Below, one piece after another: positions 8,191-16,636 of a stretch of DNA of 64,000 nucleotides (position 1 is its first letter; the number at the start of each line of letters is the position of its first letter). The DNA comes from Peptococcaceae bacterium 1109 (GTDB lineage: Bacteria; Bacillota; Limnochordia; Darwinibacteriales; Darwinibacteriaceae). Below the pieces are notes generated by a model that saw nothing but the letters and a program-made list of their open reading frames with translations, was not told where the DNA came from and searched no databases. The DNA lies in the NCBI GenBank assembly GCA_001028815.1, contig LDJB01000001.1, positions 763,634 to 827,633 on the forward strand. The letters are read 5' to 3'. The position numbers and the translations under genes are program-made.

Positions 8191-9682
8191 TGTGCTTCAG
8201 AAAGGTCAAAGTGCGAAGGCCAAGGAGGTCGATCTTGAGAAGCCCCTGCCATTCCAAGGCATGCATGTCCCCGTGGGTGACAGGCATGTGCCGATCCGCC
8301 CGCACCGCTTGGTAACAAGTGAGGGGCTGGGCGGAGATGACAACGCCTGAGGCGTGGGTGGAGAAATGCCGCTTCAGCCCCGCTATTTTCCCTACTAAGG
8401 CCTTCTCTTTTGCTCCGAGGGCTTTCACCTGCAGGGCGTCTCTTACCATTGTTTCCGCCGTTTTCTCTCCAAAGGTGCCGTAGGTACCGATCAGGGCTAC
8501 GTGCTCCCGGCCAAAGCGGCGCTGGACATAATCGAGGACCTCACCCCGGCGGACATAGCAAAAATCCAGATCGATATCAGGTAGGGTGTGCCGCGCCCGA
8601 TTGAGAAAGCGTTCGAACACTAACCCGTACTCCATAGGATCCACACTTGTGATCCCCAGGCAATATGCAACTACACTGCTCGCGGCGCTCCCCCTGCCTG
8701 GGCCTACAGGAATGCCCTGCTGTTTCGCAAAACGCACAATGTCTGCCACAATGAGGAAGTAATCAGCTAGGCCCATCTCCTGGATAACTTCCAGCTCGTG
8801 GGACAGGCGCTCCTCCACCTCGGGGCTCAGGCTGCCGTAGCGTTCCGCCGCACCTATGCGGACCTCTTCCTCTAAGCTTACGTCTTCCGGGAAGGAGGGC
8901 AACCCCCCTTGTTTGGGCAGCTCAAAGCTGCACAGTTCTTGAATCCGCCTCGTGTTTTCTAACGCCTGAGGGAACCTGCTGAACTCCTGCACAAACTCTT
9001 TCTGGGAAAGCAAAGGCCTGGCCGTAAGGGAAACCTCATGGAGGGAAACCCCTTGCTGCGCCGCAGAGAGTATTTCCAGCACCAAACGGTCTTCTTGCTG
9101 CAGAATACAGGCGTTTTGGCCTGCCACGCACCGTCCTTCCCCAAGCAAAGCGGCCAATCCCTGGGCAGCCTGTTGCTGGGCGGGTGTGTCCCATTCTAGC
9201 TGTACGAACCAGTGGTCGCCAAAGAGTGCATCATACTCCTGGGCGAGCTCTCTTGCTTCTCCCCAGCGCCCCTCTAAAGATAAGGCATAGAGCCTTCCCC
9301 GGGCCCCACCACTTAGCATGACCAGATGTGGGGCAAACTCCGCGAGTTGGCGGAGGCTCACAGGCTGAGTAAGAGAACACAACCTGAGAAGGTGGCTGTA
9401 ACCTTCTGGACTCTTAGCAAAGAAGGTGAGGCGCGCTTGAGCGCCTCCTGCTCTCCTTGGGGTACCAGCAGGATGGGCCACATCAAGTTCTAGCCCGAAC
9501 AGGGGAGTAATGCCTTGTGCCTGGCATTCCCGGGCCAGCTCCACGTGTCCCCCAGTGGTGTTGTGGTCTGTAAGCCCTATGGCATCGTAGCCCAGCTCTC
9601 TCGCGCGCCTTACCAATTCAGGAATGGCAATGGTGGATTCGTTAATGGAGTAATCGCTGTGAGCAAAAAGCTGGATGGCCAG
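8018..9682 (-). CDS. dnaE: DNA polymerase III alpha subunit (DnaE), N-terminal part before a frameshift
   Basis: This frame holds the PHP domain (a degenerate FAHSDYS motif, then LTDHN) and the polymerase palm, including GPGRGSAASSVVAYCLG and the catalytic PDIDLDF. DnaE extends primers during replication. No ATG is available. After an in-frame stop at 9712-9710, the first usable codon is CTG at 9682 with AAGGGGG upstream; starting at the TTG at 9616 would delete the PHP motif. The reading frame matches DnaE up to SLDDEK, then fails at six A (coding strand) and stops at 8018, so the last 36 or so codons are spurious. Five A would restore DDEKPFALL. A sequencing error, a true mutation and slippage all remain possible. 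Confidence 0.85.
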   Translation of the reverse strand: MAIQLFAHSDYSINESTIAIPELVRRARELGYDAIGLTDHNTTGGHVELARECQAQGITPLFGLELDVAHPAGTPRRAGGAQARLTFFAKSPEGYSHLLRLCSLTQPVSLRQLAEFAPHLVMLSGGARGRLYALSLEGRWGEARELAQEYDALFGDHWFVQLEWDTPAQQQAAQGLAALLGEGRCVAGQNACILQQEDRLVLEILSAAQQGVSLHEVSLTARPLLSQKEFVQEFSRFPQALENTRRIQELCSFELPKQGGLPSFPEDVSLEEEVRIGAAERYGSLSPEVEERLSHELEVIQEMGLADYFLIVADIVRFAKQQGIPVGPGRGSAASSVVAYCLGITSVDPMEYGLVFERFLNRARHTLPDIDLDFCYVRRGEVLDYVQRRFGREHVALIGTYGTFGEKTAETMVRDALQVKALGAKEKALVGKIAGLKRHFSTHASGVVISAQPLTCYQAVRADRHMPVTHGDMHALEWQGLLKIDLLGLRTLTFLKHIEEQVKGSQPRFGLESISLDDEKTLCPLEQGRVGGHLSAGKRAFSRSSQAHAASFLC

Positions 9683-9749
9683 ATCCTCCGCCCCCTTTCT
9701 GACAGAATTCTACAGCGTGGTGCATAGACATTGCATGGGGGATGCTTAC

Positions 9750-10076
9750 ATGTTTCTGCGCCTATTTCGAGAAATCCTGTTGGCCTTTGCCTCGAGCCTT
9801 GGGGTCATCCTGGGGGGAACCATCCTGGGGACGTGCGCGGGTTTTCTTACCAAAGTGCCTCCTGGCGCACAGATGCGGGAACTTGCCAGGACGCTCAGGA
9901 TGTGGGCAGTACTGGTGGCAATCGGGGGAACCTTCCCTACGCTCCGGGTAATTGAGAGCGGCCTTTTTTCTGGGCAAGTTTTCGCTCTTGCCCGGAAGCT
10001 CGGAGTGATCGTCTCCGCAATGCTAGGTGCATCCTTTGGATATTGGCTGATCCTCACCCTGACTGGGGGTGAATAA
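9750..10076 (+). CDS. ytrH: Sporulation membrane protein YtrH family
   Basis: A 108-residue membrane protein beginning MFLRLFREILLAFASSLGV, with a glycine-rich first membrane segment, a middle region LRMWAVLVAIGGTFPTLR and a C-terminal membrane segment. Length and pattern match Bacillus YtrH, which is made in the mother cell and is needed for efficient sporulation. The ATG at 9750 has GGGGG eight bases upstream; the longer frame from 9675 reads through the dnaE leader. It is divergent from dnaE and is followed directly by the ytrI-like gene, the same neighbours as in Bacillus. Its biochemical role is unknown. Confidence 0.8.
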   Translation: MFLRLFREILLAFASSLGVILGGTILGTCAGFLTKVPPGAQMRELARTLRMWAVLVAIGGTFPTLRVIESGLFSGQVFALARKLGVIVSAMLGASFGYWLILTLTGGE

Positions 10077-10077
10077 C

Positions 10078-10569
10078 TTGTTCATAGCTATCACAAGCAA
10101 GACCTTGCGGCTCGCGGGTGCCGCGTTCGCTTTAGGCCTGATCAGCGGCGTGGCTGGGGCTGTGCTGTTCAGCATAAACCTTGTGGACCAGCTCTACCTG
10201 GACCGGGAAACGCTCCAGAGTGAGCTTAGTGAGGCTCAATCCCGCATTAATATGCTAGAGCAGAGCCTCACCGAGCGGCGTACCAGAGTTGTGCGTTCGG
10301 TTGCTGTCCGGCTGGATACGGGTGACCAGCACCTCACGCTCAAACTTGCCAATCACGCTCGCCAGCTGGTGGAAGGCCTAATCGGCCAGGAGGTAGCCAG
10401 TATCGACCCGGGCCTCGTGGCCGCGATCTTCCACAAACGGATTGTCAGGGTCGATCAAGGGCAATTCGAGCTCAACTTGGACTACCTGATTATCTCCGAT
10501 ACAGTAACCGTGAGCCTGACTGCCCAAAAGGCCTCTGAAGGGGCGAGCAACGAAAATGGGGCCATGTAG
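10078..10569 (+). CDS. ytrI: YtrI-like sporulation membrane protein
   Basis: A protein of 163 residues with one N-terminal membrane segment (AGAAFALGLISGVAGAVLF), a coiled-coil-like stretch (LDRETLQSELSEAQSRINML) and an extracytoplasmic C-terminal domain. This layout and the position directly after ytrH match Bacillus YtrI. The TTG at 10078 lies eight bases after GGGGG and one base after the ytrH stop. The GTG at 10069 is possible but overlaps that ribosome site. Sequence identity to YtrI cannot be measured here, so the symbol rests largely on context. Confidence 0.65.
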   Translation: MFIAITSKTLRLAGAAFALGLISGVAGAVLFSINLVDQLYLDRETLQSELSEAQSRINMLEQSLTERRTRVVRSVAVRLDTGDQHLTLKLANHARQLVEGLIGQEVASIDPGLVAAIFHKRIVRVDQGQFELNLDYLIISDTVTVSLTAQKASEGASNENGAM

Positions 10570-10575
10570 GCCCCA
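10557..10575. terminator. Possible bidirectional terminator between ytrI and murA
   Basis: A 7-bp GC-rich hairpin (TGGGGCC, loop ATGTA, GGCCCCA) sits between convergent genes and contains the ytrI stop. It lacks a clear T tract on either strand, so termination is uncertain. Confidence 0.4.
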
Positions 10576-10578
10576 CCA

Positions 10579-11880
10579 TTATGCTTGTAGAGGAGACTCT
10601 GCCGCGAAGAGGTCGATCCCTTCCAATGTCTCTTCCCGGACCACCCTGGCACCGAGGCCCCGCAGTTTAGCCTCAAAGCCTTCATAGCCCCGGTCCAGCA
10701 CCTCAACACCGTAAAGTTCCGTTGTCCCTTCTGCCGCCAAGGCCGCAACGGCCAAAGCTGCCCCAGCCCGCAGGTCAGTGATCTCCACGGGAGCGCCGGT
10801 CAACTTGGACACACCGCGAATGATGGCCGTCTCCCGCTCAGTTTTGATATCTGCGCCCATGCGCCTGAGTTCGTCCACATAGCGGAAGCGGTCAAAGATG
10901 GTCTCCCTGATTACGCTGGTGCCATCAGCCACAGCCATGCAGGCCAGGAACGGCTGCTGTAGGTCAGTGGGGAAACCAGGATAAGGCGTGGTTTCCACCT
11001 CCACAGGGAGAAGGCGGCCTGGCGCGATTACCCGCAGCTCATTGGCTCCTTTTTCGATAATTACCCCTGCTTCCTCCAGTTTGATGATGGGCGCCCGGAG
11101 GTGCTCAGGAACCACGTTCTTCAGGAGCACATCGCCGCCGATGATGCTCGCAGCGCACATGAACGTCCCCGCTTCAATACGGTCGGGAATAATGGAATAC
11201 TCAATCCCCCGGAGGGAACTCACCCCTTCGATGCGGATCACATCGGTACCTGCGCCCCGAATCTTAGCCCCCATTCCATTAAGGAAGATAGCCAGGTCCA
11301 CTACTTCTGGTTCCTTCGCCGCATTCTCTAAGGTCGTTACCCCTTCACCGAGGGATGCGGCAATCATAAGGTTAACGGTGGTTCCCACGCTCGAGCGGTT
11401 TATGTAAATCTGTGTACCCTGCAGCCTCTCGCATGTAGCTTTCATAAACCCGTGCTCAATAACAACATCTGCGCCCATCTGGCTAAAGCCCCGGATGTGG
11501 TAGTCCACTGGGCGGGAACCGATCGCGCAGCCGCCTGGAAGCGGCACCTCAGCCCTGCCAAGCCTCGCCAAGAGTAGGCCTGCACAGTAAAATGAAGCCC
11601 GCATCTTCCGCACCAGGTGGTATGGGGCCTGGTACTTGCTTAAAGTGCTGCCATTCACGTGGAGGAGGCCCTTGCGGTCAAACCACACCTCCACTCCAAG
11701 ACTGCGAAGAATTAGACAAATGGTTCCAACATCGCCAACATGGGGGATATTCTCTAGAACGCATTCACCTTCTGTGGCCAGTGCGGCCGCAACGATGATC
11801 GCCAGGGCGCTGTTCTTTGCCCCGCTGATGTTTACCGTCCCCTCGAGCCGCTTTCCACCTTCAATGATTAATCTCGCCAT
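10579..11880 (-). CDS. murA: UDP-N-acetylglucosamine 1-carboxyvinyltransferase MurA
   Basis: A 433-residue enolpyruvyl transferase that performs the first committed step of peptidoglycan synthesis, joining phosphoenolpyruvate to UDP-GlcNAc. Substrate-binding K22 and N23 (SGAKNS) and the active-site cysteine C118 in PGGCAIGSRP are present; the cysteine is the target of fosfomycin. The repeated inverse alpha/beta barrel halves are intact. ATG at 11880 follows GGGGGTGACTGAGG. The gene directly upstream is reoM, separated by 18 bases, and both are read in the same direction. Confidence 0.96.
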   Translation of the reverse strand: MARLIIEGGKRLEGTVNISGAKNSALAIIVAAALATEGECVLENIPHVGDVGTICLILRSLGVEVWFDRKGLLHVNGSTLSKYQAPYHLVRKMRASFYCAGLLLARLGRAEVPLPGGCAIGSRPVDYHIRGFSQMGADVVIEHGFMKATCERLQGTQIYINRSSVGTTVNLMIAASLGEGVTTLENAAKEPEVVDLAIFLNGMGAKIRGAGTDVIRIEGVSSLRGIEYSIIPDRIEAGTFMCAASIIGGDVLLKNVVPEHLRAPIIKLEEAGVIIEKGANELRVIAPGRLLPVEVETTPYPGFPTDLQQPFLACMAVADGTSVIRETIFDRFRYVDELRRMGADIKTERETAIIRGVSKLTGAPVEITDLRAGAALAVAALAAEGTTELYGVEVLDRGYEGFEAKLRGLGARVVREETLEGIDLFAAESPLQA

Positions 11881-11898
11881 CCTCAGTCACCCCCACTG

Positions 11899-12156
11899 CT
11901 AAGTCAAGTTCTTCAGATAATAAGTTACGATTTCCTCAAGCAAGTCGTTCCTGCCAATCCGCTGGATGTTCTCCCGAGCTCCATTGTGGGATGTTATGTA
12001 TGAAGGATCGCCTGAGACTAAGTATCCTACGATCTGCGCCAGCGGGCTGTAGCCCTTCTCTTTCAGGGCACTGTAAACTAGGCGCATGGTAGCGGCGATA
12101 TTCTCTTCCTCATTGTCCACAGCGGCAAACATGCGTGTGTGTTCTGCAGAGTCCAT
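11899..12156 (-). CDS. reoM: ReoM/IreB family regulatory phosphoprotein
   Basis: An 85-residue UPF0297-family protein. The conserved core LKEKGYSPLAQIVGYLVSGD followed by PSYITSHNGAREN is diagnostic. IreB in Enterococcus and ReoM in Listeria are phosphorylated by PASTA-domain Ser/Thr kinases at a threonine near residue 7. Here residue 7 is threonine (SAEHTRMF). In Listeria the unphosphorylated protein promotes ClpCP-dependent breakdown of MurA. ATG at 12156 has GAGGGGG seven bases upstream. It normally sits with ruvX and alaS; here murA follows within 18 bases, suggesting a reoM-murA operon. Confidence 0.9.
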   Translation of the reverse strand: MDSAEHTRMFAAVDNEEENIAATMRLVYSALKEKGYSPLAQIVGYLVSGDPSYITSHNGARENIQRIGRNDLLEEIVTYYLKNLT

Positions 12157-12300
12157 AGCTATACCCCCTCAACTTACTGACATACTAGTTCGCAGGTGCA
12201 GCAGGCAGTTTGAGGGCATTTCCCATTTAGCAAGGATTTCCTCAAACTGGTGTGGAATAAACAGCATAATAAACGACACTTTGTCAGGAAGGTGTTGCAA

Positions 12301-12717
12301 ATGAACGGCCAAAGACTGTACCTGTCCCGAGAGAAACTCATCGGCGGGGTCGCTGGAGGAATAGCAGAATACTTCGGCATCGACCCCACCATTGTCAGGC
12401 TCCTCTTTGTGGTGGGCCTTTGGGCCAACGGCATCACTGTTGCTCTGTATATCGCGGGGATGATTATTATTCCTGAGCGGCCCCTTGGTGATGAATACGG
12501 CTACGAGGACGAAGCTAGCGGCATGGAAGGCCTCCGGAGAGCTGCTCGCAGCTTCACCGATTCAAACAACCCCAAAGCCCTGGGCATCCTCCTCATCGGA
12601 GTGGGGGCAGTTCTCCTCCTAAGATTATTTGTTTCCCTAGATTGGAGTATCATCCTGCCGGTGCTCTTAGTTTTAGCAGGCATAGCCCTTTTGGTGCGGG
12701 GCTGGCGCCAAGGCTGA
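12301..12717 (+). CDS. PspC-domain membrane protein
   Basis: A protein of about 138 residues. Residues 1-65 form a PspC domain (LYLSREKLIGGVAGGIAEYF, then GIDPTIVRLLFV) with a membrane segment. A linker and two further membrane segments follow (ALGILLIGVGAVLLLRLF and IILPVLLVLAGIALLV), giving a PspC plus DUF5668-like layout. PspC proteins belong to envelope stress networks, but no PspA or PspF is nearby. The ATG at 12301 follows GGAAGG. A second, minimal PspC gene lies at 20022-20198. It is divergent from reoM and convergent with the Na/Pi symporter gene. Confidence 0.8.
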   Translation: MNGQRLYLSREKLIGGVAGGIAEYFGIDPTIVRLLFVVGLWANGITVALYIAGMIIIPERPLGDEYGYEDEASGMEGLRRAARSFTDSNNPKALGILLIGVGAVLLLRLFVSLDWSIILPVLLVLAGIALLVRGWRQG

Positions 12718-12730
12718 GACAACTCCGTTC

Positions 12731-14344
12731 TTACTTTTGGGGATAAAGCGTCCCCGCAGCCGCCTCGGCGATGTTGTTGGCGTGGTCTGCAACCCTTTCC
12801 AGATTGCTGATTAGATCAAGGAACAGGATGCCCGCTTCGGTTTTGCAGATCCCTTCGTTGAGGCGGCGGATGTGCTCCACCCGGAAGCGCTTCTCCATGT
12901 CATCGATGATATCATCTCGCGCTATGAGTTCCTTTGCTCTCCCTGCATCTCCTGCGGTAAGTGCCTCCATAGCCTCTCTGAAGATGAGCACAACATCATT
13001 CCGCATTACGGTGATGTCATTCACCGCATCCTCACTCAAGGGTACGCTGTGCTCCACCCGCACTGCTGCAAGCTCACTGATGTTTACCGCATGGTCCGCT
13101 ACCCGTTCAATGTCATTTGTGACATGCATCAAGTTGGTGATCTTCCTAGAAAGGCTCTGGTCAATGCTTGCCTGCGTCTGTTCTGTCAGGTAGTTGGTGA
13201 TAGCCTTTTCCAAGTCGTTCACCAGCTCTTCTCGCTGTCCCAGGTTGCTCAGAGGCTTGAGATCACCTTCCACAAAGGCGCTCACCGCATCTTCAACCAT
13301 GCCGATGGCCACATTCGCCATGCGCACGACCTCTTTCTCCGCTGCCAAGACCGCTCCTGGTGAGTGGCTCATGCGCGGGTCAAGGTACTGAGGCCTAACC
13401 ACGATTTCTTCCTCTTGCCCAGGCACCATCGCCTGCACCAACCGGACAAGGGGTTTGACCAACGGCAGGAGGATCACCGTGTTGGCCACGTTAAAGATAG
13501 TGTGAGCATTCGCGATCTGCCGCGTCACTGCAGGGGAAGTCCCTTGCACCAGGGCCGCAAAGGGTTCTCTCAGGATCAGGAACAACACTCCTCCAAACAG
13601 GTTAAAGAGGAGATGGGCCGCGGCTGCTCGCCGGGCTGAAAGACTGGTCCCGATAGCTGCCAGGGCAGCGGTGATGCAGGTCCCGATGTTCGCCCCGATG
13701 ATCAAGACCAAGCCTGAAGGGAGGTCGATGATCCCCTGCATGGCGAAGGCGATCACAAGGCCTGTGGTCGCACTAGAGCTCTGCACCAAGGTGGTGAACA
13801 CGGCCCCTGCCAGCACTCCCAACAAGGGGTTTTGGCCCAGGTATACAAGGGCGTCCAAGAACGGTTGGTATGTACGGAGCGGGTAAACCGATTCGCTCAT
13901 AGTTGAAAGCCCCAAGAGCAGCAGGCCAAACCCTAACATCCCAGTACCCGCATGGCGTGCAATCCGCCGTTGGGCAAAAAAGCTCAACCCCGCGCCAATG
14001 GCAATCAAGGGGTACGCCAATTGGTAGATATCAAAGGAGACTATCTGAGCAGTGATCGTGGTACCAATGTTAGCTCCCATGATTGTCCCCACCGCTTGCG
14101 ACAAGGTCATAAGCCCTGCGTTTACAAAGCCCACTGTCATAACGGTGGTAGTAGAACTTGACTGAACGAGAGCGGTAACCAATGCGCCGGTGACCACCGC
14201 CATGGCAGGATTAGAGGTAAAGACTTCCAATATGCGGCGAAGCCTCTCCCCCGCAGCTTTTTGTAATCCTTCCGCCATCTGCTGCATACCAATCAAAAAG
14301 ATACCTAGGCCACCCAACAGTCCTAGTACCATGGATAAGTTCAC
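12731..14344 (-). CDS. Na/Pi cotransporter family protein with PhoU-like domain
   Basis: A 537-residue protein. The membrane part has the two inverted Na_Pi_cotrans repeats with the QSSS motifs ALVQSSSTTTVMTV and TLVQSSSATTGLVI. The C-terminal 180 residues are a PhoU-like helical domain (DIERVADHAVNI and NLERVADHANNI). Such proteins take up phosphate with sodium or act as its regulators. I chose the GTG at 14344 because GAGGAGG lies about nine bases before it. The longer frame (to 14572) runs over the divergent glycosyltransferase gene, and its extra sequence looks non-coding (many Cys and Trp). Confidence 0.88.
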   Translation of the reverse strand: MNLSMVLGLLGGLGIFLIGMQQMAEGLQKAAGERLRRILEVFTSNPAMAVVTGALVTALVQSSSTTTVMTVGFVNAGLMTLSQAVGTIMGANIGTTITAQIVSFDIYQLAYPLIAIGAGLSFFAQRRIARHAGTGMLGFGLLLLGLSTMSESVYPLRTYQPFLDALVYLGQNPLLGVLAGAVFTTLVQSSSATTGLVIAFAMQGIIDLPSGLVLIIGANIGTCITAALAAIGTSLSARRAAAAHLLFNLFGGVLFLILREPFAALVQGTSPAVTRQIANAHTIFNVANTVILLPLVKPLVRLVQAMVPGQEEEIVVRPQYLDPRMSHSPGAVLAAEKEVVRMANVAIGMVEDAVSAFVEGDLKPLSNLGQREELVNDLEKAITNYLTEQTQASIDQSLSRKITNLMHVTNDIERVADHAVNISELAAVRVEHSVPLSEDAVNDITVMRNDVVLIFREAMEALTAGDAGRAKELIARDDIIDDMEKRFRVEHIRRLNEGICKTEAGILFLDLISNLERVADHANNIAEAAAGTLYPQK

Positions 14345-14390
14345 TGCGATCTTCCTCCTCGCCTGGATTCTAACACTTTGGAGGTGAAGG

Positions 14391-15395
14391 ATGAGAGTAC
14401 TGCTGCTAGCCGAATTCTTCCTCAGCGGCCAAACCACCCATGTACTGGACCTTGCGGAGCAGCTGCAGCACTTAGGGCACCAGGCACATGTGCGGTTTGC
14501 AAAAGTGCATTCATCCCTGTTCAGCACAGAATACGCGCCCCACCTTAAAGCCCAGGGAGTATCGTTTTCCACTGGGTTTAGCCCGGGCTTCCTTAGTTAT
14601 CTTGTCCGTACCTGGCGCCCGGATATTATCCACGCGCACAGTTCTACCCAATTTGCCCTGGCCAACCGCCTCGCCAAGACGTTTCAAATCCCTTCTATCC
14701 TTACCTGTCACGGTTTAGGATTCAGCCAGTCGAAGCATGTGAAGGCGCTTCAGGGAGCCACCCACGTGATCGCTGTGGGGCCCAAGGTAGCCGCGGAAAT
14801 CTCCCGATTCTGTCCCCGGCTGACGGTCATTCCCAACGGCGTTAACACCACGTACTATGTACCACCCCCTGGCAGCCTCTTACGGGATCAGGTAGTGTAT
14901 ATTGCACGGATGGACAGGGGGAAAATCCCGGCCCTTGCCCAGCTTGCCCACATCCTCCGAAACTGCTTCCGCCGCCACCTCATTGTGGTGGCAGATTGGA
15001 ATCCAGAAGTGCCGGGGACCATTTTCCAGTCTTGGCAGGCGGATATCAGGCCAACGCTGCAACAGGCAGGCATTGTTGCTGCGAGTGGGCGCACTGCTCG
15101 GGAAGCTTTAGCCTGCGGAAATGCGGTCCTCCTCATCCAGCGGGGTTACGATGGCCTGATTACCCCGGCTTTAAGCGGACAACCTGACTTTGACTTTAGT
15201 GGCAATCACAGCCGGTTTCCTTTCTCTCGCCTGCGCAGAGATCTCAGCCGGCTCTTTTCCTGTCCTCCTGCCTTAGAGAGACTTCAGGTTTGGAGCCGGA
15301 GGTATGCGGTGGAAAACCTCAGCAGCGCTCAGATGGCCCAAAAGGTCTTAGAAGTGTATGACGAGGCTAAGCGTCTTCCTTCGAAAGGCCGGTAA
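14391..15395 (+). CDS. Glycosyltransferase family 4-like protein
   Basis: A 334-residue GT-B fold glycosyltransferase. The N-terminal domain begins MRVLLLAEFFLSGQTTHVLD and includes PDIIHAHSSTQFALANRLA and a VIPNGVN motif between the domains. The C-terminal domain has ASGRTAREALACGNAVL, close to the usual E-x7-E sugar-nucleotide site. The sugar and acceptor cannot be told. It is not in a polysaccharide cluster: the divergent neighbour is the Na/Pi symporter and the convergent neighbour is the cobalamin adenosyltransferase, whose 3' end overlaps this gene by 29 bases. GGAGGTGAAGG precedes the ATG. Confidence 0.82.
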   Translation: MRVLLLAEFFLSGQTTHVLDLAEQLQHLGHQAHVRFAKVHSSLFSTEYAPHLKAQGVSFSTGFSPGFLSYLVRTWRPDIIHAHSSTQFALANRLAKTFQIPSILTCHGLGFSQSKHVKALQGATHVIAVGPKVAAEISRFCPRLTVIPNGVNTTYYVPPPGSLLRDQVVYIARMDRGKIPALAQLAHILRNCFRRHLIVVADWNPEVPGTIFQSWQADIRPTLQQAGIVAASGRTAREALACGNAVLLIQRGYDGLITPALSGQPDFDFSGNHSRFPFSRLRRDLSRLFSCPPALERLQVWSRRYAVENLSSAQMAQKVLEVYDEAKRLPSKGR

Positions 15396-15930
15396 TGCGC
15401 ACTGGATGGTCTCCAGTTCCCTCATGCCAGCTTAACCAGCGTGCTGCAGCGTAGAGATAGTCTGCCAGACGGTTTAGAAAGGGCAGCACGTCTCCAAGCT
15501 CTTCTCCTAGAGCACACACTCGCCGCTCCGCCCGCCGGCAAATGGTTCTTGCCACGTGGAGCTGGGCAGCTCCTGGCGGTCCCCCTACCGGCCCTGGCAA
15601 AAGGAAGGCGGTCTGCTCTGGCAGTTCGCCGCTGAGGGCATCAATCCATGCCTCTAGCTGGGTAGCAGACTGCTTTTCTAGCTTCCACCGGCCTTTCGAG
15701 GCCAGGTCTCCCTGGGCAAGGATGGCCCCAATGGCAAACAGCATTTCCTGGATCCAAACCAGCTGTTCACCGAGGCTCGGAGGTGCCCAGGCAGCCGCGA
15801 GGCCAATAGCCGCGGTAAGCTCATCGACGGTGCCGTATGCTTCCACTTGGGGATGGTCTTTCCGCACCCTCTTGCCCCCGAGAAGCTGGGTCATCCCCTC
15901 ATCTCCCTGCCTGGTATAAAGCTTGGCCAT
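15367..15930 (-). CDS. Cob(I)yrinic acid a,c-diamide / cob(I)alamin adenosyltransferase, PduO type
   Basis: A 187-residue PduO-family adenosyltransferase that makes adenosylcobalamin from ATP and reduced cobalamin. The ATP-binding N-terminus KLYTRQGDEGMTQLLGG, the TICRRAERRV helix and the LNRLADYLYAAAR segment are the family signatures. The ATG at 15930 follows GGAGGTGGAAGC. The product is the cofactor needed by the class II ribonucleotide reductase at the left edge. The terminator of the upstream tRNA pair lies in its leader, so it probably has its own promoter, which I could not identify. Confidence 0.9.
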   Translation of the reverse strand: MAKLYTRQGDEGMTQLLGGKRVRKDHPQVEAYGTVDELTAAIGLAAAWAPPSLGEQLVWIQEMLFAIGAILAQGDLASKGRWKLEKQSATQLEAWIDALSGELPEQTAFLLPGPVGGPPGAAQLHVARTICRRAERRVCALGEELGDVLPFLNRLADYLYAAARWLSWHEGTGDHPVRITGLSKEDA

Positions 15931-15950
15931 GCTTCCACCTCCTGCAGGCA

Positions 15951-15977
15951 AAATAAAAACCCCATCCGAAGATGGGG
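15951..15977 (-). terminator. Intrinsic terminator of the tRNA-Gln/tRNA-Glu unit
   Basis: On the minus strand: CCCCATC, tetraloop TTCG, GATGGGG, then a T-rich run. Confidence 0.9.
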
Positions 15978-15984
15978 TAAGTTA

Positions 15985-16060
15985 TGGTACTCCCAAGGGG
16001 ATTTGAACCCCTGTCTTCGCCGTGAGAGGGCGATGTCCTAGGCCCCTAGACGATGGGAGC
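15985..16060 (-). tRNA. tRNA-Glu (anticodon CTC)
   Basis: A 76-base tRNA. Acceptor GCTCCCA/TGGGAGT, anticodon stem TCGCC/GGCGA with loop CTCTCAC (anticodon CTC), T loop TTCAAAT, and encoded CCA. It lies just downstream of tRNA-Gln and about 600 bases from gltX. Confidence 0.95.
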
Positions 16061-16070
16061 ATCTTATTTA

Positions 16071-16144
16071 TGGCTGGGGGACTAGGATTCGAACCTAGAC
16101 TAGAGGAGTCAGAGTCCTCCGTCCTGCCGTTAGACGATCCCCCA
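16071..16144 (-). tRNA. tRNA-Gln (anticodon CTG)
   Basis: A 74-base tRNA. Acceptor TGGGGGA pairs with TCCCCCA. Anticodon stem GAGGA/TCCTC with loop CTCTGAC gives CTG. T loop TTCGAAT; CCA encoded. Ten bases separate it from tRNA-Glu, so the two are one transcript. Confidence 0.95.
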
Positions 16145-16156
16145 GCGACATAAATT

Positions 16157-16185
16157 ACTATACCACATCATCTCAGAAAAAACAA
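16157..16185 (-). promoter_or_regulatory. SigA-type promoter of the tRNA-Gln/tRNA-Glu unit
   Basis: On the minus strand: TTGTTT at 16185-16180, 17-base spacer, TATAGT at 16162-16157. Confidence 0.75.
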
Positions 16186-16203
16186 GAGGCTGAAGTTGTT
16201 TTC

Positions 16204-16614
16204 TCAGAGAATCTCCACGGTCCAGCTGATCTCTGCTGTCTTGGACAGCATGCCCGCGACGGAGCAGTATTTCTCCATACTGAGGCGTACTGCATCGGAG
16301 AGGTGTTTTTCGGTGATACCCTCCCCTTCAGCGCTGAACTTCACATTGATTTTGGTGAACACCTTGGGATAGGCGTCTGCTCGTTCGGCCTCCAGGGAAA
16401 TCTCTAGGTTCCGCAGATTGAGGCGCTTTTTCTGCAGGATGGAAACCACATCGATCCCGGAGCAGCCCGCAAGGCCCATCAGGACCATCTCCATAGGGCT
16501 AGCCGCTGCTCCATCTCCCCCATGTTCAGGGCTGGTATCCATCACCACCGTGTGGTTGGTACCGGAAATGCCTACAAACCCCATTTTTCCATTCCACCGC
16601 ACTCGTGCCTCCAT
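16204..16614 (-). CDS. OsmC family protein
   Basis: A 136-residue OsmC/Ohr-family protein. It shows the typical GGDGAAASPMEMVLMGLAGC segment with the first cysteine and a second cysteine in MEKYCSVAGML. These two cysteines form the peroxidatic pair in OsmC and Ohr. It is closest in layout to the YhfA-like group, whose substrate is uncertain. The ATG at 16614 follows AAAAGGAGG; the longer frame from 16653 overlaps the end of gltX. It lies 22 bases after gltX. Confidence 0.85.
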   Translation of the reverse strand: MEARVRWNGKMGFVGISGTNHTVVMDTSPEHGGDGAAASPMEMVLMGLAGCSGIDVVSILQKKRLNLRNLEISLEAERADAYPKVFTKINVKFSAEGEGITEKHLSDAVRLSMEKYCSVAGMLSKTAEISWTVEIL

Positions 16615-16636
16615 CGTGGCACCTCCTTTTCTGTCT

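Noticed and set aside
14345-14572. N-terminal extension of the Na/Pi symporter
   Set aside because: A strong GAGGAGG site precedes the GTG at 14344, and the extension overlaps the divergent glycosyltransferase and has many Cys and Trp.
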